A DNA stretch of 64,000 nucleotides from Thermoplasmata archaeon (GTDB lineage Archaea; Thermoplasmatota; Thermoplasmata; Lutacidiplasmatales; UBA184), in the NCBI GenBank assembly GCA_027306505.1, contig DAHUZP010000021.1, positions 62,001 through 126,000 on the forward strand. Direction: 5' to 3'. Within the stretch, counting starts at the first letter, position 1. The number at the start of each line of letters is the position of its first letter. Positions 46,304 through 56,290 of this stretch are shown in pieces. The translations under genes were made by a program, and so were the position numbers. The notes beneath the pieces are model-generated. The model did no database searches. It was not told the DNA's origin and saw only the letters and a program-made list of their open reading frames with translations.

Positions 46304-46932
46304 CCGAGATCTTCGTCCGCATCCCGGAGGAGCGGATCGCCGTGCTGATCGGCACCGGCGGGGCCGTGAAGAAGGCGGTGGAGCTCAAGAGCGGCTCCAA
46401 GCTCTTGGTCAACCGGGAGGACAACTCGATCCTCGTGACCTCTCCCCCCGAGAACGACCCCTGGGGCGCGATGAAGGCGCGCGACGTCGCCCTCGCCATC
46501 GGGAGGGGGTTCTCCCCCGAGCGGGCCTTCCGTCTCTTCCGGGGGGAGCAGTACCTCACCATCCTCGACATGAAGGAGATCTCGGGGAAGCGCACGAAGG
46601 ACGCCCTTCGGCGCCTGAGGGCCCGCCTCATCGGCGAGCACGGACGGGCGCGGGAGCGGGTCGAGGAGCTCTCCGGCTGCTCGGTCTCCATCTACGGGTC
46701 CTCCGTCGCGCTCATCGGCACCGCGGAGCAGCTGGACCGCGGCGCCCGCGGGATCAAACTCCTGCTCCATGGCAGCGAGCACGGGGCGGTCTTCTCCTAC
46801 CTGGAGCGGGCCCGCCAGCGGTCGATCATCGCACCGGAGGAGCCGACGCTCTCGGACGCGGGGGACGCGGAGGGCGACGTGGAGGGGGACGCGGAGGGCG
46901 ATCGCCTCGACCTCAGCCCCCCTGGGCCCTGA
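46300..46932 (+). CDS. KH-domain RNA-binding protein, archaeal Dim2/PNO1-like
   Basis: MTEIFVRIPEERIAVLIGTGGAVKKAVELKSGSKLLVN, WGAMKARDVALAIGRGFSPERAFRLFRGEQYLTILDM; ATGA overlap with rio1. Confidence 0.93.
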   Translation: MTEIFVRIPEERIAVLIGTGGAVKKAVELKSGSKLLVNREDNSILVTSPPENDPWGAMKARDVALAIGRGFSPERAFRLFRGEQYLTILDMKEISGKRTKDALRRLRARLIGEHGRARERVEELSGCSVSIYGSSVALIGTAEQLDRGARGIKLLLHGSEHGAVFSYLERARQRSIIAPEEPTLSDAGDAEGDVEGDAEGDRLDLSPPGP

Positions 46933-46982
46933 GGGGAGCCCTCACCCCTGGGACCCGCTCGACGCCAGAAGAGGGAACACGG

Positions 46983-48323
46983 ATGGGCAAGACCGTCGCG
47001 CTCTCGAATCCCTCGCTGGAGGTCGCCCAGCAGCTGTTCCAGGAGCATTACCGCGACCACCCGCCCCCTCCCCCCCCGAACTATCCCCGACGGGAGTTCG
47101 CCTACGTGCCGTTCGTAGGGAGCGGCATGCGCCGGCACATCGCGATCGTGGGGCCGGAGCCCTTCCAGCAGGCCCTCGCACGCGAGGTCCCGCGCCACGC
47201 CTACTACTCGAGCGCCTACTACGAGGACCCCGCCCACCCCATCATGATCTCGAAGAAGTGGGCCGGGGCGGACCTCATCTTCGACCTCGACGCGGACCAC
47301 CTGCAGGACGCGGCCGGTTTGAGCTACCCCCGACAGCTCGAGCTCGTCCGGGGCAAGTTCCAGACCCTCGTCGAGGACTACCTCTTCCGTGACTTCGGGC
47401 TCTCCGAGGCGGACGTGACCCTGGTCTTCTCTGGCGGCCGGGGCTACCACGCCCACGTCCACAAATCCTCCTTCCTGGGGCTGGGGAGCGCCGCGCGCCG
47501 GGAGATCGTCGAGTACCTGGGGGGGGACGGTGTCGACCTCGGACCTTACCTCGGCCCCCTCGAGAAGGAGAAGCTCCAGATCCTCACGCGTCCGAGGGAG
47601 GGCGCGGGCGACGGGCCAGCCCATGAGGTGACCGCGGGGGAAGGCCCGCGCGAGCGCGAGAGCGAGCAGAAGAAGAAGCGCACCACCTCCGAGCTGCCGA
47701 AGCTCCCCGCGCAGGACGCCCCCGGATGGAAGGGGCGCTTCACGCGCTCGTTCTTCCGGCTGCTCAGCTCGTGGGAGACCATGTCCGTCGCCGAGGTGAC
47801 CCGGGACATCCTGGAACGCTCCCGCCGCCTGGGCGTGGAGACGATGCGGGCGGAGGACGCCTTCACCGTCGCGAAGGCCCTCATCGCTGGAGGGAAGGCG
47901 AAGAAGGCCCGGGACAACTACGTCCTGGACGTGGGGGGCAAGGGACGGGGAGCCCCGATCCCGTTCGTGACGCTCGTGCTGCGCGAGGGGGCGATCGGGC
48001 TCCAGGGCGAGACCGATGCTCCGGTCACGACCGACATCCATCGGCTCATCCGTCTACCGGGCTCGCTGCACGGGGGGACCGGCTTCCGCGTGCTGCCCCT
48101 CGCCCGGGAGCAGCTGCGAGACTTCATGCCGATGCGGGACGCGCTTCTGCCGCCCCCCGAGAAGGGCCACAAGACCCTCCGGGTGAAGCTCACGACCGGG
48201 GTGGACTACCCGCTCGGCGAATCCCGGGTCAGCGGTAAGGAGGAGGAGGTCCTGGACCTCCTGCCTTCGCACGCGCTCTTCCTGCTGCTGAGGGGCGAGG
48301 CCGTGGTCCCCGCCGAGCCCTGA
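46983..48323 (+). CDS. priS: DNA primase catalytic (small) subunit
   Basis: REFAYVPFVGSGMRRHIAI, YYSSAYYEDP, ADLIFDLDADHL, VTLVFSGGRGYHAHV; D-x-D and SGGRGYH hallmarks. Confidence 0.97.
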   Translation: MGKTVALSNPSLEVAQQLFQEHYRDHPPPPPPNYPRREFAYVPFVGSGMRRHIAIVGPEPFQQALAREVPRHAYYSSAYYEDPAHPIMISKKWAGADLIFDLDADHLQDAAGLSYPRQLELVRGKFQTLVEDYLFRDFGLSEADVTLVFSGGRGYHAHVHKSSFLGLGSAARREIVEYLGGDGVDLGPYLGPLEKEKLQILTRPREGAGDGPAHEVTAGEGPRERESEQKKKRTTSELPKLPAQDAPGWKGRFTRSFFRLLSSWETMSVAEVTRDILERSRRLGVETMRAEDAFTVAKALIAGGKAKKARDNYVLDVGGKGRGAPIPFVTLVLREGAIGLQGETDAPVTTDIHRLIRLPGSLHGGTGFRVLPLAREQLRDFMPMRDALLPPPEKGHKTLRVKLTTGVDYPLGESRVSGKEEEVLDLLPSHALFLLLRGEAVVPAEP

Positions 48324-48362
48324 GACCGGCCGAGAGGACCTGGGCCCGCCGGTCGCGGGGGT

Positions 48363-48977
48363 TCAGGCGATCTTCGTGCCGCAGGAGGCGCAGAACTTCG
48401 CTTCCCCTGCGAGGGGCTTCTGACAGGAGGGGCAGGTGCCCAGCGCGCCGGGGGCGGCCGGGGTGGAAGGAGGAGGTCTGGGAGCGCCTGCAGGGGCCGG
48501 AGCGCCCGGGGGGGTGGGGGCCGGTGCAGGCGCACTGACGGCGGCGGAGCCGGGAGAGGGCGGAGGGGGCGCGACGGAGCCAGAGGCGAGCGACGCGTGC
48601 ATCTGGGCGCTCAGGAAGTTCCAGTAGGCCCACCGCTCGTTGGTGAAGTCCGTCTCGTAGGTGTGCCAGGAGATCGCCCCACCCACCACCGCGACGGGGA
48701 GCAGGACCACCGCGAGCACCACCCCGCCCACGGCGCCCGACTCGCTCACGTCCGCCCGGTAGCGGAACTGGACGACCGCCCCGTTCCCGGCGGGCACCAC
48801 CGTCACGTCCACGACCCGGTAGAGCCCGAGCCGGGACTGGAAGGAGCGGCCCTGGAAGCTCGTAGGGCCGGTCGAGAGCATCCGATAGCCGCGCTGGCCC
48901 CAGAAGGCCCACGAGGAGTTGAACACCTGGTCGGCGGCGGGGGAGAGCAGCGTCCAGGCCTCGAACTTCTCGAACAT
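48363..48977 (-). CDS. Membrane protein with Pro-rich linker and C-terminal zinc ribbon
   Basis: 204 aa; one hydrophobic segment and GTCPSCQKPLAGEAKFCASCGTKIA. Confidence 0.75.
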   Translation of the reverse strand: MFEKFEAWTLLSPAADQVFNSSWAFWGQRGYRMLSTGPTSFQGRSFQSRLGLYRVVDVTVVPAGNGAVVQFRYRADVSESGAVGGVVLAVVLLPVAVVGGAISWHTYETDFTNERWAYWNFLSAQMHASLASGSVAPPPPSPGSAAVSAPAPAPTPPGAPAPAGAPRPPPSTPAAPGALGTCPSCQKPLAGEAKFCASCGTKIA

Positions 48978-49046
48978 GGGACCTTGAGGCGACCCCCTGT
49001 CCTCGACCCGCCTCGGTGGACCGACGAGCGGGTAGCGAAGCCGACC

Positions 49047-50045
49047 TCACGCCGGAGCGGAGGTGGGCTTCGAGGCGACCTTCTCCGGGGCGAGGACGTT
49101 CCTCAGCGTGCCGATCCGGTCGATGGTGCCCTCGATGACGTCCCCCGGCTTGAGGATCCGCTCGGGCTTCCCGTACTCGAAACCGGGGACGCCTCCCAGG
49201 CTGCCCATCGCGATGAGGTCGCCCGCTTCGAGCGTGATCCCTTGGGAGAGGTGCTGGACGACGTCCGCGACCTTGAACACGTAGTCGTCGGTGGTGCCTT
49301 CCTGGCGGACCTGCCCGTTGACCTTGAGCGAGAGCTTGAGCCCGACCGGGTCGGCGACCTCGTCCCGGGCGACGATCATGGGCCCGACGCCGAGCGACAT
49401 GTCGAGCCCCTTGCCCATGACCCAGTCAGGCTGGGCGCCGGGCTCCGGGTACTGGAGGTCTCGGTACCCGAGGTCGTGCACCACGGTGAAGCCGGCGACG
49501 TGGTCGAGCGCGCTCTCCTTCGGGATCCTGCGCCCGGTCTTGCCGATGACGACGCCGAGCTCGAGCTCCACGTCGGGCTTCTGCCCCACGGTGGGCTGGA
49601 AGAGGAGCGGCTGGTCGTGCCCCACCAGGGTGTTGGTGAAACGGGCGAAGGCGAAGGGGCGCTTCGGAGGGTCGCGGCCGTGCTCCTTCGCGTGGGAATA
49701 GGAGTTGACCCCCATGCAGAAGATCTTCGCCCCTGGGAGGATCGGAGGGAGGTAGGAGACCGCCTCCTCCGACTTGAAGAGGAACCGGGCGCCCGTCGCG
49801 GCCCGGGGCGTCCATCCACCCTTGCGCCGGCGCTCGATGTACTCCTGGATCGTGTTCGCGAGCTTGACCGAGTCCGACCCGCCGTCGAGGAACGTCCGGA
49901 GGCTGCGGAACCGGCTGGGGTCCGCCCCCTTCACCGGGTTCGTCGCGAAGTAGTCACGGCACGCCGTGTCCAGGTCCAAGAACCCGTCCGGTATCCTCGC
50001 GCCGAAGTGTCGATCGCCGTCCAGCAGGAAGTAGCCGAGCCGCAT
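49047..50045 (-). CDS. Fumarylacetoacetate hydrolase family protein
   Basis: PPILPGAKIFCMGVNSYSHAKE, ELELGVVIGKTGRRIPKESALDHVAGFTVVHDLGYRD, GDLIAMGSLGGVPGF. Confidence 0.95.
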   Translation of the reverse strand: MRLGYFLLDGDRHFGARIPDGFLDLDTACRDYFATNPVKGADPSRFRSLRTFLDGGSDSVKLANTIQEYIERRRKGGWTPRAATGARFLFKSEEAVSYLPPILPGAKIFCMGVNSYSHAKEHGRDPPKRPFAFARFTNTLVGHDQPLLFQPTVGQKPDVELELGVVIGKTGRRIPKESALDHVAGFTVVHDLGYRDLQYPEPGAQPDWVMGKGLDMSLGVGPMIVARDEVADPVGLKLSLKVNGQVRQEGTTDDYVFKVADVVQHLSQGITLEAGDLIAMGSLGGVPGFEYGKPERILKPGDVIEGTIDRIGTLRNVLAPEKVASKPTSAPA

Positions 50046-50163
50046 GGTGGGACCCAGGGGAGGCCCGGGTGTGATATGCTTTCCTCTCCCCCCACCCTTC
50101 TGGACCGGAAGGGCTCGCCGATGGGCCGAGGGCCCGTCGGGACGGACGTCCTCCCCTGGGGGT

Positions 50164-51966
50164 CTACGTGCCCTGGTGCACCCTGTGGATCGCGGCCTGG
50201 TAGGCGTAGAACCCTGCCTTGGGCTGGTCCGCCTGGGTGACGAGACCGAGCGAGTCCAGGTGGAGGTAGGAGAGGCCGAGGCCGACGTTGTCCTCGAGCC
50301 CCCACACGCAGAGGCCCGACGCGTTCCAGCGCTCCGTCGCGCGGGAGACCATCGTCGCGATGAAGTGCGCCTGGGCCTCCGTCCCGAAGGTGGCCGTCTC
50401 CATCCCCATCTCCGAGATCCAGAAGGCCTTCGAGGGGTCGCTCCGCACCACGTTCGCGTAGGCGTCGACCTTCGACAGGTCGCTCACCGACCCCGGGTAC
50501 AGATCGAAGCCGATCGCGTTCACGTTGGGGTCGCTCAAGAGCCCCTGAGCGAGCGAGAGCCCCTGGGGTCCGTCCGCGATCTCGATGAGGACCTGGGTGG
50601 AGGGGGAGGCCGCCCGGACCGCGGCCGCGGTGGCCGAGATCATCCCGAGCCACTGGGCGGTGGGCAGGGCGTGTCCCAGGTTCACCTGGACCTGGCCGTT
50701 CGGCTCGTAGAAGGGGAAGAGGTAGTCCGGATGGAAGCCCGCGAGGTAGAGCGACTCGTTGTAGATGGTCGCGTTGAGCACCGTCAAGGAGGGGTGGTTC
50801 GAGCCCCAGGACTCGTAGCCGAACGGGGAGAGGATCACGCCGAAGCTCGCGTTCCTGAGCTCGTCCACGGCCATCCTGAGGTCGGCCGGGCCCTGGGGGC
50901 TGTGCAGGAGCTCCTCCTGGATGTCGAACCGTACGTAGTTCACGCCGAGGGACCTCGCGAGCGAGATCTCCTCCGCGAGCACCCGGGGGAAATCCGGGGG
51001 CGGGGCGAGCGTGTCGGTGAGGGAAGCTGCGACGATCCCGAACCGGAAGCCCGGCTCCAGCGCGTAGGAGGAACCGCCCACGCCGGGGAGGGCGTCGAAG
51101 CCTCCCACCTCATCGTAACCGAGCGGGGTCAGGACCACCATGTAGGCGGAGGTGAGGACCACGGTCACCGCGACCGCGACGCGCAGGGTCCGGACGGCGG
51201 TCGTGAGGAGGCGGGGACGCGGGCGGAGCCTCGCCGGCGGGGGCACGCGCGCTCCCGATGCCGAGGGCTCGGCAACGACCGGTCCCGTCGGTCCGGTGAC
51301 GGCCGGGACCGCCGCGGGCTCGAGAGGTTCCGGAAGGACCGGGGGGAGCACGAAGACGACGAGGAACCCCGCGAGCAAGCTCACCCCGAGCTCCTGGAAG
51401 AGCGCGTTCCCCCGGACCAGGCCGTAGAAGAGGAGGGAGGGGACGCCCTCGGGGAAGAGGGCGTAGTTCGCGAAGGTCCAGGCGAGAGCGGTCAGGAGCG
51501 CGAACAGGTCGTAGACCGGCAGGAAGATCGCGAGCCGCGAGCGGGCGGACCCTGCGGGGGTCGCCCTGCGCAGTCTCACCATCGCCCAGATGCCAGCGAA
51601 GAGCGCCCCCAGCAGCTCGAAGGCTGCGAAGGGGGTGTAGAGCAGGGGATAGAGCGGGCCCCAGAAGACGGCGCATCCCAGCGACCCCAGGAAGAGGAGG
51701 AGCTCTCGCCTCTTCCGCGTCCCATCCGTCCGCGGGACCGCCCTGAACCGCTTCCAGGCATGCCAAGCGGTGCGGAAGTTCCACAGGGCGACCAGCACCA
51801 GCACGAGGACCCATAGCTCGATCCCCACCGGGTTGCCGAGGGAGAAGGTGAGGAGGAGCGAGAGCGGGATCCCCACCGCCACGAGCAGGAGGACCGGTCC
51901 CCAGCGACGCACCCCCGACCTGGCGGGGCCCGGAGGGGAGTCGAGCGACCGGAACGGGTCCTCCAC
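50164..51966 (-). CDS. Polytopic membrane protein with extracytoplasmic glycoside-hydrolase-like TIM barrel
   Basis: 600 aa; about six N-terminal TM segments then LARSLGVNYVRFDIQEELLHS, ILSPFGYESWGSNHP, AIGFDLYPGSVSDLSKVDAYANVVRSDPSKAFWISEMGMETATFGTEAQAHFI, CVWGLEDNVGLG. Confidence 0.75.
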   Translation of the reverse strand: MEDPFRSLDSPPGPARSGVRRWGPVLLLVAVGIPLSLLLTFSLGNPVGIELWVLVLVLVALWNFRTAWHAWKRFRAVPRTDGTRKRRELLLFLGSLGCAVFWGPLYPLLYTPFAAFELLGALFAGIWAMVRLRRATPAGSARSRLAIFLPVYDLFALLTALAWTFANYALFPEGVPSLLFYGLVRGNALFQELGVSLLAGFLVVFVLPPVLPEPLEPAAVPAVTGPTGPVVAEPSASGARVPPPARLRPRPRLLTTAVRTLRVAVAVTVVLTSAYMVVLTPLGYDEVGGFDALPGVGGSSYALEPGFRFGIVAASLTDTLAPPPDFPRVLAEEISLARSLGVNYVRFDIQEELLHSPQGPADLRMAVDELRNASFGVILSPFGYESWGSNHPSLTVLNATIYNESLYLAGFHPDYLFPFYEPNGQVQVNLGHALPTAQWLGMISATAAAVRAASPSTQVLIEIADGPQGLSLAQGLLSDPNVNAIGFDLYPGSVSDLSKVDAYANVVRSDPSKAFWISEMGMETATFGTEAQAHFIATMVSRATERWNASGLCVWGLEDNVGLGLSYLHLDSLGLVTQADQPKAGFYAYQAAIHRVHQGT

Positions 51967-52051
51967 ACCGTGGACACTCGGGTGACCCGCTATTTAATCG
52001 GAACAGAACGATTCGACCGGCCCCTGCGCCCTGCGTTCGCGCTCGGAGGGC

Positions 52052-52795
52052 TCACGCCTCGCGGGGAGGCCCGCGCACCGGCTCGTAGGTGGTGAGGAGC
52101 CCATCGCCGAGCTTCTCGGTGGAGAGGAGACGGAATCGGACGTGCGCCTCCGGTTCCTCCGCGTCCGGCCCGGACATGACCGTGGGGGCGGACCTCCCTC
52201 CGATCGCGATGGGGGCGGTGTAGAGCGTCCAGTGGTCCACGAGGCCCTCGCGCACGAAGGAAGAGATGACCTCGGACCCTCCCTCCACCAGGATGGAGCG
52301 GGTCCCCCGCTTCAAGAGCCAACGCATGGCGGCCTTGAGGCCGATCCGACCGCGTCCGAACCCGCCCACCGTGATGCTCGGAGGGAACCGACGGTGACAA
52401 CCCTCGACCGTGAGCACCACGGTGGGCTGCTTCCCATCGAGGACCTGGGAGCCCTCCGGGGTCCGGCCGTGGGAGTCCAGCACGATCCGGAGGGGGCCGC
52501 TGCGCATCCCGTCGTGGGAGGCCGCCGGGTCCTCCCCCAGCAGTTCGCGGTGCACGCGCAAGGACGGATCGTCCGCGATCACCGTGCCGACCCCCACGAG
52601 GATCGCGTCGACCCTGAGCCTCAGGCGTTGGACCCGCCGCAGGTCCTCGATGGAGGAGAGGCGCGCCCGCTTCCCATGGGCGAAGGCGAGGCGGCCGTCG
52701 AGGCTGGAGGCACAGTTGATCCAGATGTACGGCCGCTCCCCGGGGGGGGACATGTCCGGCCAGGCTTCCCCCACCACGCCCGGCCCGAGGCTCAT
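52052..52795 (-). CDS. RibD C-terminal/DHFR-fold reductase (2,5-diamino-6-ribosylaminopyrimidinone phosphate reductase-like)
   Basis: PYIWINCASSLDGRLAFAHGKRARLSSIEDLRRVQRLRLRVDAILVGVGTVIADDPSLRVH, ILVEGGSEVISSFVREGLVD. Confidence 0.9.
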   Translation of the reverse strand: MSLGPGVVGEAWPDMSPPGERPYIWINCASSLDGRLAFAHGKRARLSSIEDLRRVQRLRLRVDAILVGVGTVIADDPSLRVHRELLGEDPAASHDGMRSGPLRIVLDSHGRTPEGSQVLDGKQPTVVLTVEGCHRRFPPSITVGGFGRGRIGLKAAMRWLLKRGTRSILVEGGSEVISSFVREGLVDHWTLYTAPIAIGGRSAPTVMSGPDAEEPEAHVRFRLLSTEKLGDGLLTTYEPVRGPPREA

Positions 52796-54324
52796 GGCCC
52801 GGACCCCAGCGCCCGGAGGCGCTGGAGAAGATCGTCCGCCGTCACCTGGGAGTCCCGCAGCGAGGCGAGGTTGATCTCGGCGTTGGCGATCGCCCCGGCC
52901 TTCCCGGCACGGAGGAGCTCCTCCGCCGTCCGCACGTCGGAGCCGAAGATGGGCTTGATCCGGGGCTTGACCGAAGCGAGCAGCGACTCGGCCTTTCTGA
53001 TGGCCTCCGCGGTCTCCAGGGGGACGAGCGCCGCTCCGCGCAGCGCATCGAGGTAGGCCCCCTGGGCCCTGGGGTCCTGGGGAGAGGCCTTCCTCGCGGT
53101 GCGGGCGGCCCTCACCGCGTCGTACGACCTCGCGTCCTCGTCGATCCCCTTGGTGAGCTGCTGGCGAAGGCGGTCGAGCTCCTCCACCTGGGAGGTGAGG
53201 TCCGCGGGAAGGTTCCCGGCGGGGGCCGCGAACCGAACGACCATCTCGGCGAGGGCGCATCCCATCGCGCCGGAGAGCGCGGAGGCGCTCCCTCCTCCCG
53301 GGGTCGCCGTTCGAGCGGCGAGGACGTCGAGGAAACCGGAGACGGCGCTCGAAGCGAGAGGGCCCTCACCCGCGGGTGAGCTCGCGGTGGGGGCAACGGC
53401 CGCTGCGGGGCCCCCCTTGGAGGCGAGCTTCTCGCGGACCCGGCGCTCCAGGACCAAGTGGCGGTCGAACCGGTTGAGCTGCAGGTAGTGCTCGGCCGCA
53501 TCGATCAACGCGTCCTCCGGGATGAGCCCCACGATCTCGGACTCCTCCAGCCCCACCCCGTAGCGGTGCGCTTCCGAGCGGACCATCTCGAAGGCCCGGT
53601 GGAGGGGCGTGCGGCGGTGGTCGGTCATGTTCATCGAGACCTGGGCGCGGTTGCGCTCTTTGATCTCGAAGCCCATCGCCTGCACCTCGGCAAGGCCGCC
53701 ATCCCGGGCGCGGACCGCCTTCGCGATCTTCTTCGCGACCGCGACGTCGGGCGTGTTGAGATAGATGTTGTAGGCGACGAGGATGGGGCGAGCGCCCACG
53801 GCCATCGCTCCCGCGGTGGGGTGCACGGCCCGCTCCCCCTCGTCGGGGGCCCGGGCAGGGTCCGTTTGGATCGCCGTGCGGATCCCCTCGAACTGTCCCT
53901 CGCGGACCTTGGGGAGGGCGAAGCGTTCGGGACGCGTCGCGGCGGCGCCGTAGTAGTACACCGGCACCCGGAGCTCCTTCGCGACACGAGCCCCGAAGCG
54001 ACGGGCCAAGGCGACCGCGTCCTCCATGGTCGCCTCCCCGAGCGGGATGAAGGGGACCACGTCCATGGCGCCCATCCTCGGGTGCTCCCCCTTGTGATGG
54101 TTGAGGTCGATCTTCTCCACCGCGAGCTTGCTCGCGCGGAAGGCCGCCTCGACCACCCCGTCGCCGGTCCCGACGAAGGAGAGGACGGAGCGGTTGTGGT
54201 CGGCGTTGGACTCGATGTCCAGGATTGCGACGCCGTCGACGCCCTCGGCGGCCGCGGTCACCGTGCGGATGAGCTCCGCGTCGCGGCCGTTGGAGAAGTT
54301 GGGCACGCACTCGAAGAGCTTCAT
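52792..54324 (-). CDS. Bifunctional glutamate formimidoyltransferase/formimidoyltetrahydrofolate cyclodeaminase
   Basis: MKLFECVPNFSNGRDAELIRTV...DHNRSVLSFVG...EHPRMGAMDVVPFIPL; C-terminal cyclodeaminase ARTATPGGGSASALSGAMGCALAEMVVRFA. Confidence 0.94.
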   Translation of the reverse strand: MKLFECVPNFSNGRDAELIRTVTAAAEGVDGVAILDIESNADHNRSVLSFVGTGDGVVEAAFRASKLAVEKIDLNHHKGEHPRMGAMDVVPFIPLGEATMEDAVALARRFGARVAKELRVPVYYYGAAATRPERFALPKVREGQFEGIRTAIQTDPARAPDEGERAVHPTAGAMAVGARPILVAYNIYLNTPDVAVAKKIAKAVRARDGGLAEVQAMGFEIKERNRAQVSMNMTDHRRTPLHRAFEMVRSEAHRYGVGLEESEIVGLIPEDALIDAAEHYLQLNRFDRHLVLERRVREKLASKGGPAAAVAPTASSPAGEGPLASSAVSGFLDVLAARTATPGGGSASALSGAMGCALAEMVVRFAAPAGNLPADLTSQVEELDRLRQQLTKGIDEDARSYDAVRAARTARKASPQDPRAQGAYLDALRGAALVPLETAEAIRKAESLLASVKPRIKPIFGSDVRTAEELLRAGKAGAIANAEINLASLRDSQVTADDLLQRLRALGSGP

Positions 54325-54461
54325 GGTCGGGCCTCCCGAAGGGGGTGGGCAGAAGAGGAGGACGGGGTCGCCGTTATCCTGTTTTCGGCCGCCTTGGGGG
54401 CCACACCTGTCTGGTGCTCGACGCTACCTTCATCTTCGTCTGGCCGACCCTGGCCGGCCCC

Positions 54462-55442
54462 ATGGACGGTCCTGCCATCCGCGTCCGCGACGTGAAGCGG
54501 ACCTACGAGTCCCGCAAGGGCTTCTTCTTCCAGGAGAAGGTCCGCACGGAGGCGCTGAGGGGGGTCGACCTCGAGGTCGCCCGGGGCGAGCTCTTCGGCC
54601 TCTTGGGGCCCAACGGGGCCGGGAAGACCACGCTGGTGAAGGTCCTCTCGACGCTCCTCCTCCCGACCTCCGGGAGCGTCGAGGTCCTCGGCATCGACGT
54701 GGCGAAGGACCCCCGGAGGGTGCGTCCGCGCATCGGGCTCGTGCTGGGGGGGGAGCGGGGGCTCTACAACCGCATCAGCGCCCGGGAGAACCTGCGCTAC
54801 TTCTCCGACCTCTACGGCGTCCCCCCGTCGCAGCAGGGCCGGCGCATCGACGAGGTGCTCGCGACGGTGGGCCTGACCGAGGCCGCGGACCGTAGGGTCG
54901 AGGAGTTCTCCCGCGGGATGAAGCAGAAGCTCCACCTCGCCCGGGGGATCCTCCACGAGCCGGAGCTCCTCTTCCTCGACGAACCGACGATCGGGCTCGA
55001 CCCCAAGAGCGCCCGGGAGATGCGCAAGTTGATCCGCTCGCTCGTCGCGAAGGGGGTGACGGTCCTCCTCACCTCCCACTACATGTTCGAGGCGGAGGAG
55101 CTCTGCCATCGGGTCGCGGTGCTGAGCCGGGGACGGATCGTCGCCCGCGACACGGTCCAGGGGCTGCGCCGCCTCGTGGGGGGTGACCGGACCATGGAGG
55201 TGGAGGGCTACGGGTTCGACGACGCGGAGCTCCGCGCCCTCAAGGCCCTCCCGGGGGTCTCCCGGGTGGTCACCGAGGAGTTCGGGCCCCGTCAGCGCCT
55301 GACGCTCCGCATCCGCTCGATGGACCTCACCACCGGGGAGGTCGCGGGGCTCCTCCGCGCTCACCGGGGGCTCGAGGTGAAGGAGCGGCGGACGACCCTC
55401 GAGGACGTCTACCTGGACCTGGTGGAAGAGGAGGCCTCGTGA
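54462..55442 (+). CDS. ABC transporter ATP-binding protein
   Basis: GLLGPNGAGKTTLVKVLSTLLLPTSG (Walker A), EEFSRGMKQKLHLARGILHEPELLFLDEPTIGLDP. Confidence 0.97.
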   Translation: MDGPAIRVRDVKRTYESRKGFFFQEKVRTEALRGVDLEVARGELFGLLGPNGAGKTTLVKVLSTLLLPTSGSVEVLGIDVAKDPRRVRPRIGLVLGGERGLYNRISARENLRYFSDLYGVPPSQQGRRIDEVLATVGLTEAADRRVEEFSRGMKQKLHLARGILHEPELLFLDEPTIGLDPKSAREMRKLIRSLVAKGVTVLLTSHYMFEAEELCHRVAVLSRGRIVARDTVQGLRRLVGGDRTMEVEGYGFDDAELRALKALPGVSRVVTEEFGPRQRLTLRIRSMDLTTGEVAGLLRAHRGLEVKERRTTLEDVYLDLVEEEAS

Positions 55443-56281
55443 GCGCTCCCACCACGACCGTCCTTCCGGGGCTCATCGCGCCCGCCCGCCCCCGGGCGAG
55501 CGGGCCCCGGGTGCTCGCGGCCTCCTTCCGGCTCACGGTCTTGATGTTCTCCGCGGACCCGCAGTGGATCATCTCGAGCCTCATGGCCCCCGTGGTCTTC
55601 GCCCTGGCGGCCTTCGAGATGTACCGCTTCTCGAGCCCCGTCCTGGTGCTCTTCTCGATCCTGGGCGCCGGCATGATGAGCATGTGGGCCCAGACGCTCT
55701 ACGGCAGCGGCTGGGCGACCGGGCAGGACCGGGAGTTCGGGACGCTCGAACCGACGCTGGGGGCCCCGGTGAGCTACGTCTGGGTGGTCGGCGGCCGGGT
55801 GGTCTGGAACACGATCTCGGGCCTCATCGGAGGGGCGGTCGTCCTCGCCGTGGTGGGCGGCGCCTACGGGGCTCCCCTGCCGATCCGTGACCCGCTCACC
55901 TTCGTCGCGCTCTTCCTCCTGGTGATGGCCGCGCTCTCGACGGTGGGTCTGCTCTTCTCCGCCGTGTTCGTCTACTCCCGCTACGCGGGGTTCGTCCAGA
56001 ACATCGGCGAGTTCGCCTTCTACGTCGTGACGGGCTGCATGTTCCCGGTCGCCCTCCTACCGGGCTGGACGCTCCCGGTCTCCCTCGCCTTCCCTCCCAC
56101 CTGGGCCCTGGACGCGCTGAGGTCGGCGACCTTCCCCGGGTACGGAGGCCTCCCCTGGGGACTCACGGGGGACCTCTTGGGGACGGTCGGCCTCTCGGTC
56201 CTCTACCTCGCGGTCAGCGTCGGGCTCTTTCGCTACGTGACGCGGCACCTCGCCGAGAAGGGCGCCGCCGAGGAGTGGTGA
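55439..56281 (+). CDS. ABC-2 type transporter permease
   Basis: 280 aa, six TM segments; GSGWATGQDREFGTLEPTLGAPVSYVWVVGGRVVWN; overlaps ATPase stop. Confidence 0.9.
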   Translation: MSAPTTTVLPGLIAPARPRASGPRVLAASFRLTVLMFSADPQWIISSLMAPVVFALAAFEMYRFSSPVLVLFSILGAGMMSMWAQTLYGSGWATGQDREFGTLEPTLGAPVSYVWVVGGRVVWNTISGLIGGAVVLAVVGGAYGAPLPIRDPLTFVALFLLVMAALSTVGLLFSAVFVYSRYAGFVQNIGEFAFYVVTGCMFPVALLPGWTLPVSLAFPPTWALDALRSATFPGYGGLPWGLTGDLLGTVGLSVLYLAVSVGLFRYVTRHLAEKGAAEEW

Positions 56282-56290
56282 GGAGGCCCC

